This document shows, piece by piece, positions 7,039 through 9,642 of a stretch of DNA of 9,642 bases. Source of the stretch: CBDVAK01 sp965371945 (lineage in GTDB: Bacteria; Pseudomonadota; Gammaproteobacteria; Competibacterales; JAHEDQ01); NCBI GenBank assembly GCA_965371945.1, contig CBDVAK010000124.1, positions 1 through 9,642 of the forward strand, in the 5' to 3' direction. Both the position numbers and the translations under genes were made by a program. The notes under the pieces were generated by a model. That model was given only the letters and a program-made list of their open reading frames with translations, was not told where the DNA came from and searched no databases. Each line of letters starts with the position of its first letter. Positions within the stretch are counted from its first letter, which is position 1.

Positions 7039-7054
7039 TGGCGCGTTTCCTGCC
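7039..7054 (+). promoter_or_regulatory. Weak candidate sigma-54 promoter toward fimT
   Basis: TGGCGCG-TTTC-CTGCC has GG-N10-GC spacing. One mismatch lies in the -24 box (TGGCACG) and two in the -12 box. It would give a leader of about 200 bases before fimT. Some type IV pilus genes use sigma-54 (pilA under PilR in Pseudomonas), but the match is imperfect and this is a low-confidence call. Confidence 0.18.
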
Positions 7055-7056
7055 GA

Positions 7057-7079
7057 CCTGTGCCGGGAGACCGGGCAGG
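7057..7079 (+). other. Hairpin with GNRA-type loop upstream of fimT
   Basis: CCTG and CAGG form an outer stem. CCGG-GAGA-CCGG forms an inner stem with a GAGA loop (fits GNRA), and the two are separated by a 2-by-1 internal loop. It would lie in the leader if transcription begins near the candidate site at 7039-7054. It does not match a riboswitch I know, and short GC hairpins arise often in such DNA. Confidence 0.25.
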
Positions 7080-7263
7080 ACGACAGGGGTCCGGGCGGGA
7101 TCCGAGAAAAATCTTACGTCAGATCCAACCATGGGCGCATTGCCGCTTGTTGTCAGGGAGCAACATACTGCTCTCGAAGCAGAAGTTCCGTCGTGAACGG
7201 CGCGGTCCGGGCGCACGCATCGATCAGGCTTCTGTTAGTGGCAGTTCGCGGGGTAGGTCGGAA

Positions 7264-7800
7264 ATGAACGAGTTGTTCAGAATATCTCAGCAAGGCTTCA
7301 CGCTCATCGAACTGATGATCGTGGTGTTCCTCGGAGTGTTGTTGCTGACCACCGGTGTGCCTTCCTTTATGAGCTTTATCGAGAACAATCGGGTGGTCGC
7401 CCAAACCAACAATTTTGTCTCTGCCCTCCATGTTGCCCGTAGCGAGGCCATCAAGACCGGTGCCCAGGTCACGCTTTGCAAGAGCGATAGTGGTACCGCG
7501 TGTGCCAGTGGCGGCGCCGGGTTCGAACGTGGTTGGGTGGTGTTCGTGGATGACGGCGCCACTGCATTCGACATCGATGGTGGGGAGCGCGTTCTGCGAG
7601 TGCAGGCGGCATTGCCTGGCAATCTGGCGCTGCCCGGCAATGGTCCGGTCGTGGACCGTATCGCCTATGCCGGGACTGGTCGGATCGTTGGTCTTGGCGG
7701 AACCGTCAATGTCTGCGTGGACAGTGAAAAGAAACGAGACATCGTGCTGAGTGGGCAGGGCCGGGTGCGTACCCAGACCGTCAGCGGGGCTTGTCCATGA
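7264..7800 (+). CDS. fimT: FimT/FimU-type minor pilin (GspH/FimT family), likely DNA-binding
   Basis: A 178-residue minor type IV pilin. The short leader MNELFRISQQG ends at G11, the prepilin peptidase (PilD) cleavage site, and the mature protein starts FTLIE with Glu at position 5 and the usual hydrophobic helix (about 12-32). The GspH/FimT domain follows, with conserved-looking AR-SEAI-TG (58-66) and GWVVFVD (90-96). The tail reads SGQGRVR then SGACP: GRVR (166-169) matches the GRxR motif described for the DNA-binding C-terminus of FimT in natural transformation. Four cysteines (C72, C80, C151, C177) could form disulfides in the periplasm. ATG at 7264 is chosen because AGG lies upstream and the leader has normal length; longer in-frame extensions are Arg-rich and implausible. 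It is first in the operon; its stop overlaps the pilV start by 4 bases. Confidence 0.92.
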   Translation: MNELFRISQQGFTLIELMIVVFLGVLLLTTGVPSFMSFIENNRVVAQTNNFVSALHVARSEAIKTGAQVTLCKSDSGTACASGGAGFERGWVVFVDDGATAFDIDGGERVLRVQAALPGNLALPGNGPVVDRIAYAGTGRIVGLGGTVNVCVDSEKKRDIVLSGQGRVRTQTVSGACP

Positions 7801-8384
7801 GCGGGCGCCGGCAGCGCGGGCAGACAGGATTCACCCTGATAGAGGTGCTGGTCGCCGTATTCGTGCTGGCACTGGGTTTGCTCGGTGCTGCCAGTCTGCA
7901 ACTGATTGGCACCCGCGGTAACAATGGCGCCTATCTGCGCAGTCAGGCCACATTGGTCGCCAACGATCTTGCCGAGCGCATGCATGTCAATCTGGGTGGA
8001 GTCAACGCCAACGCTTATGTGACCGCGGGCGGGATCAATTGCAATACCAAGCCGGCGCCCTATTGTACGGCTCACTATGATCCCAGCGATGGAAACGCCA
8101 ATGGCGCCGGGGAAGTCAGTGCGGCAGCCTGCGGTACCGGACAAATGGCGGCCGCGGATCTCTACGAATTGGTTTGCGGGGTGGTGTCCGGGACCAACCA
8201 GATCGGTGGAGTGGACGATTTGTTGCCGTCCGGTTCACTGAGCGTCGCCTGCATTGATAGCAACACGACCGATGCGGATGCCTGTACGGACGGTTCCAAT
8301 CACACCGTTACTGTCAATTGGAGTGACCGCGACGGCCAGGGTGTGACCGCCGCTCATACCATCAACCTTACCTTCAGGCCCTGA
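7797..8384 (+). CDS. pilV: Type IV pilus minor pilin PilV
   Basis: A 195-residue minor pilin. Leader MSGRRQRGQTG is followed by cleavage after G11 and mature FTLIEVLVAVFVLALGLLG, with Glu at position 5 and the PilV-type helix continuing into AASLQ. The segment LRSQATLVANDLAERM is characteristic of PilV. The periplasmic part is Gly/Asn-rich and holds six cysteines (for example NC and YC around TKPAP), suggesting three disulfides. PilV is one of the minor pilins that prime pilus assembly and connect to the PilY1 adhesin at the tip. ATG at 7797 overlaps the fimT stop (ATGA), with GGGG upstream; an in-frame TTG at 7791 is less likely. The gene is in the fimT-pilV-pilW-pilX order, two bases before the likely pilW start. 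Confidence 0.93.
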   Translation: MSGRRQRGQTGFTLIEVLVAVFVLALGLLGAASLQLIGTRGNNGAYLRSQATLVANDLAERMHVNLGGVNANAYVTAGGINCNTKPAPYCTAHYDPSDGNANGAGEVSAAACGTGQMAAADLYELVCGVVSGTNQIGGVDDLLPSGSLSVACIDSNTTDADACTDGSNHTVTVNWSDRDGQGVTAAHTINLTFRP

Positions 8385-8386
8385 CC

Positions 8387-9148
8387 GTGTCCCCACAAAG
8401 CATGGATGCTCAGCACAAACCAGATGGTCTCGATCGGAGCCATCGCCAAAGCGGCTTGACCCTCATCGAGTTGATGATCGCCATCGCGCTCAGCCTGCTG
8501 GTGCTGGCTGCCATATTGCAACTGTTTATCGGCACCAAGCAGTCCTACAACCTGCAAGAGGGGATGGCGCGAATGCAGGAAAACGGGCGTTATGCGGTGG
8601 ATCTGCTGGCACAGGACATCGGCATGGCGGGTTTTCCCAGGTCAGCTGGCGGCGGTGCTTTCGTGGCGGCCACCACCACTGACGGCACCACCGACCAGAT
8701 CACGGTCAGCTACCAGTCCAATGTCGACTGCCTGGGCGCGGCGACCCCGGTGGCAACCCCCCGCATCACCCTGAACCGCTACCAGATCGTAGGTGATGTG
8801 TTGCGTTGCACCGGTAACGGCAGCGTCACGCCGCAACCGCTGGTGGATGGTGTCGAGAATCTCCAGGTTCTCTATGGCGTCGACGGCAGCGGTGACGGCG
8901 TGGCCAACCAGTATGTCAACGCCACTTCGGTAGCCGCCGGGGTGGTGGCCGCTGGTACCCCGGACTGGGACCGGGTGGTCTCGGTCAGACTGGCTCTGCT
9001 GGTCAGTACCGGGCAGATCGTCAGCGGCGACAACGATCCACGTGCCTACGCGCTGCTGGATGCGGCCCCTGCTGCTCCTGCGGCAAATCCTGGTTACCGC
9101 AGGCGGGTGTTCACCACTACCATTCCAGTGCGCAACCAGATGCCCTGA
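8387..9148 (+). CDS. pilW: Type IV pilus minor pilin PilW
   Basis: A 253-residue minor pilin. Leader residues 1-23 end QSG, and mature LTLIELMIAIALSLLVLAAI begins with Leu and has Glu at position 5. Next comes the PilW-type stretch FIGTKQSYNLQEGMARMQENGRY split over 47-69, then LLAQDIGMAGF (72-82). The periplasmic domain (about 85-253) has two cysteines (in VDC and LRC), a Gly/Asp-rich segment near 160-170 and a C-terminal RVFTTTIPVRNQMP ending of the PilW kind. GTG at 8387 is taken as start because AGG in the end of pilV lies eight bases upstream; ATG at 8402, with a poor binding site, would shorten the leader by five residues. PilW joins PilV and PilX in the priming complex of the pilus. 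Confidence 0.92.
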   Translation: MSPQSMDAQHKPDGLDRSHRQSGLTLIELMIAIALSLLVLAAILQLFIGTKQSYNLQEGMARMQENGRYAVDLLAQDIGMAGFPRSAGGGAFVAATTTDGTTDQITVSYQSNVDCLGAATPVATPRITLNRYQIVGDVLRCTGNGSVTPQPLVDGVENLQVLYGVDGSGDGVANQYVNATSVAAGVVAAGTPDWDRVVSVRLALLVSTGQIVSGDNDPRAYALLDAAPAAPAANPGYRRRVFTTTIPVRNQMP

Positions 9149-9163
9149 CAAGGAAGTCACCAG

Positions 9164-9616
9164 ATGCCCCAAAGTTCTTTCAAAGGTCAATTTCCCCCGC
9201 CACAGTCCGGGTCCGTCCTGGTGATCGGGTTGTTGATGATGCTGGTGATGATGGTCATCGGTGTGACGGCGGTCAGTACCTCCAGTCTGGAGGAAAGGAT
9301 GGCCTCGAACGCCCAAAACGCCATGATTTCCTTCCAGGCTGCGGAAACAGCGATTCAAGGCACCGCGGGGGATGTCACCGCGCTGATCGATTCGATGGCG
9401 GGCACCCCCGAGACACGTACCTTCAATATCGCCACCGGGGTCAATTCGAACTCTACGGTGACCTACGTCGGCCCCACCAGCCTGTCGGGGTTCAGCATGG
9501 GCAGCAGCGTTGCCGGTCATCTGTTCGACATCAACGGGGTCGGTCAGGTTACCGCGGTCAACGCTCAAGCCAATCATGATCAGGGGTTGGTTCGGGTGGG
9601 TCCGGGCGGGCCCTGA
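9164..9616 (+). CDS. pilX: Type IV pilus minor pilin PilX
   Basis: A 150-residue minor pilin of the PilX_N type. The leader ends QSG at residue 16 and the mature protein begins SVLVIGLLMMLVMMVIG, so position 5 is Ile rather than Glu. The hallmark downstream stretch is SLEERMASNAQNAMISFQ followed by AAETAI (41-64). The periplasmic part is short and Gly/Thr-rich, with no cysteines. It ends GLVRVGPGGP without the longer C-terminal domain some PilX proteins have. ATG at 9164 follows AAGGAAG at good spacing, 15 bases after the pilW stop. Absence of Glu5 recalls the GspK-like pilin at the tip of the type II secretion pseudopilus. In related operons pilY1 follows; an ATG at 9639 may be its start, but the window ends there. 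Confidence 0.92.
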   Translation: MPQSSFKGQFPPPQSGSVLVIGLLMMLVMMVIGVTAVSTSSLEERMASNAQNAMISFQAAETAIQGTAGDVTALIDSMAGTPETRTFNIATGVNSNSTVTYVGPTSLSGFSMGSSVAGHLFDINGVGQVTAVNAQANHDQGLVRVGPGGP

Positions 9617-9642
9617 TCAGCTGTAAATTTGAACGGCGATGA

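Larger units (their letters stand above)
6795..7263. promoter_or_regulatory. Divergent intergenic region between symporter and minor-pilin operon
   Basis: A stretch of 469 bases with no convincing gene: the open frames here are low-complexity, Arg/Ser-rich and lack ribosome binding sites. It must carry the promoters of both the minus-strand symporter and the plus-strand fimT operon. Visible elements are a GG-N10-GC site on each strand, an inverted repeat (6951-6965), a GAGGGCC direct repeat (6908-6914 and 6921-6927), GGTAAC twice (6998-7003 and 7021-7026) and a hairpin (7057-7079). No good sigma-70 -35/-10 pair was found. Confidence 0.6.

Noticed and set aside
7186..7200. CCGTTC (minus strand) as an AlgR-type site upstream of fimT
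   Set aside because: Only the first six bases of the nine-base Pseudomonas consensus match, and no AlgR gene is in view. This is compatible with chance.
6941..7216. 91-residue minus-strand frame in the divergent intergenic region
   Set aside because: It has low-complexity, Ser/Thr/Arg-rich composition, no start signal and no hydrophobic or domain pattern. It would also occupy the promoter space of both flanking operons.
7060..7263. Long N-terminal extension of fimT from ATG at 7060
   Set aside because: It would add 68 Arg/Gly/Ser-rich residues before a normal 11-residue pilin leader; the leader and cleavage site require the start at 7264.
9639..9642. ATG at the right edge as the start of pilY1
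   Set aside because: Gene order makes it plausible, but only four bases are visible and no strong ribosome binding site precedes it.
1..9642. Mobile elements, CRISPR arrays, tRNA or rRNA genes, defence genes
   Set aside because: No terminal inverted repeats, transposase-like frames, regularly spaced repeats, cloverleaf-like segments or known defence domains were found on either strand.

Overview
The window looks like chromosomal DNA from a GC-rich gammaproteobacterium. No species can be named from it. The evidence is an acetate-activation cluster (Acs, a cNMP/CBS/DUF294 signalling protein and a sodium:solute symporter) beside a type IV pilus minor-pilin operon in the order fimT-pilV-pilW-pilX, an arrangement typical of Gammaproteobacteria. 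There are no tRNA, rRNA, CRISPR, transposase or phage features. Every gene looks intact except acs, which is cut by the left window edge.

Region 1 (1-6794, mainly minus strand). Read in the direction of transcription, it starts with a large sodium:solute symporter (6794-4737). Next come an 80-residue membrane protein and a membrane-anchored TPR protein that overlap by 8 bases (4642-3829). After a break come a 629-residue cNMP-CBS-nucleotidyltransferase-like protein (3120-1231), a small two-helix membrane protein (1192-884) and acs (848 to beyond base 1). The likely theme is uptake of acetate or a related monocarboxylate, its activation to the CoA thioester, and signalling control of that route. 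Two small plus-strand genes (3199-3603 and 3623-3805), both encoding membrane proteins, sit inside this cluster. They are divergent from the signalling gene and convergent with the TPR gene.

Region 2 (6795-7263). This is a 469-base divergent intergenic region with no convincing gene. It holds sigma-54-like GG-N10-GC elements facing each way, an inverted repeat and a hairpin with a GNRA-type loop. All regulatory calls here are weak.

Region 3 (7264-9616, plus strand). This is a compact minor-pilin operon. FimT, PilV and PilW have a prepilin peptidase site followed by Glu at mature position 5. PilX has the site but Ile at position 5. FimT ends in a Cys-bearing tail with a GRVR motif, matching the GRxR motif described for DNA-binding FimT proteins of natural transformation. 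In related genomes pilY1 and pilE normally follow; here the window ends first.

The main candidates for something undescribed are the uncharacterised small membrane proteins and the TPR protein interleaved with the symporter, the DUF294 protein and acs. No defence or mobile system is visible.
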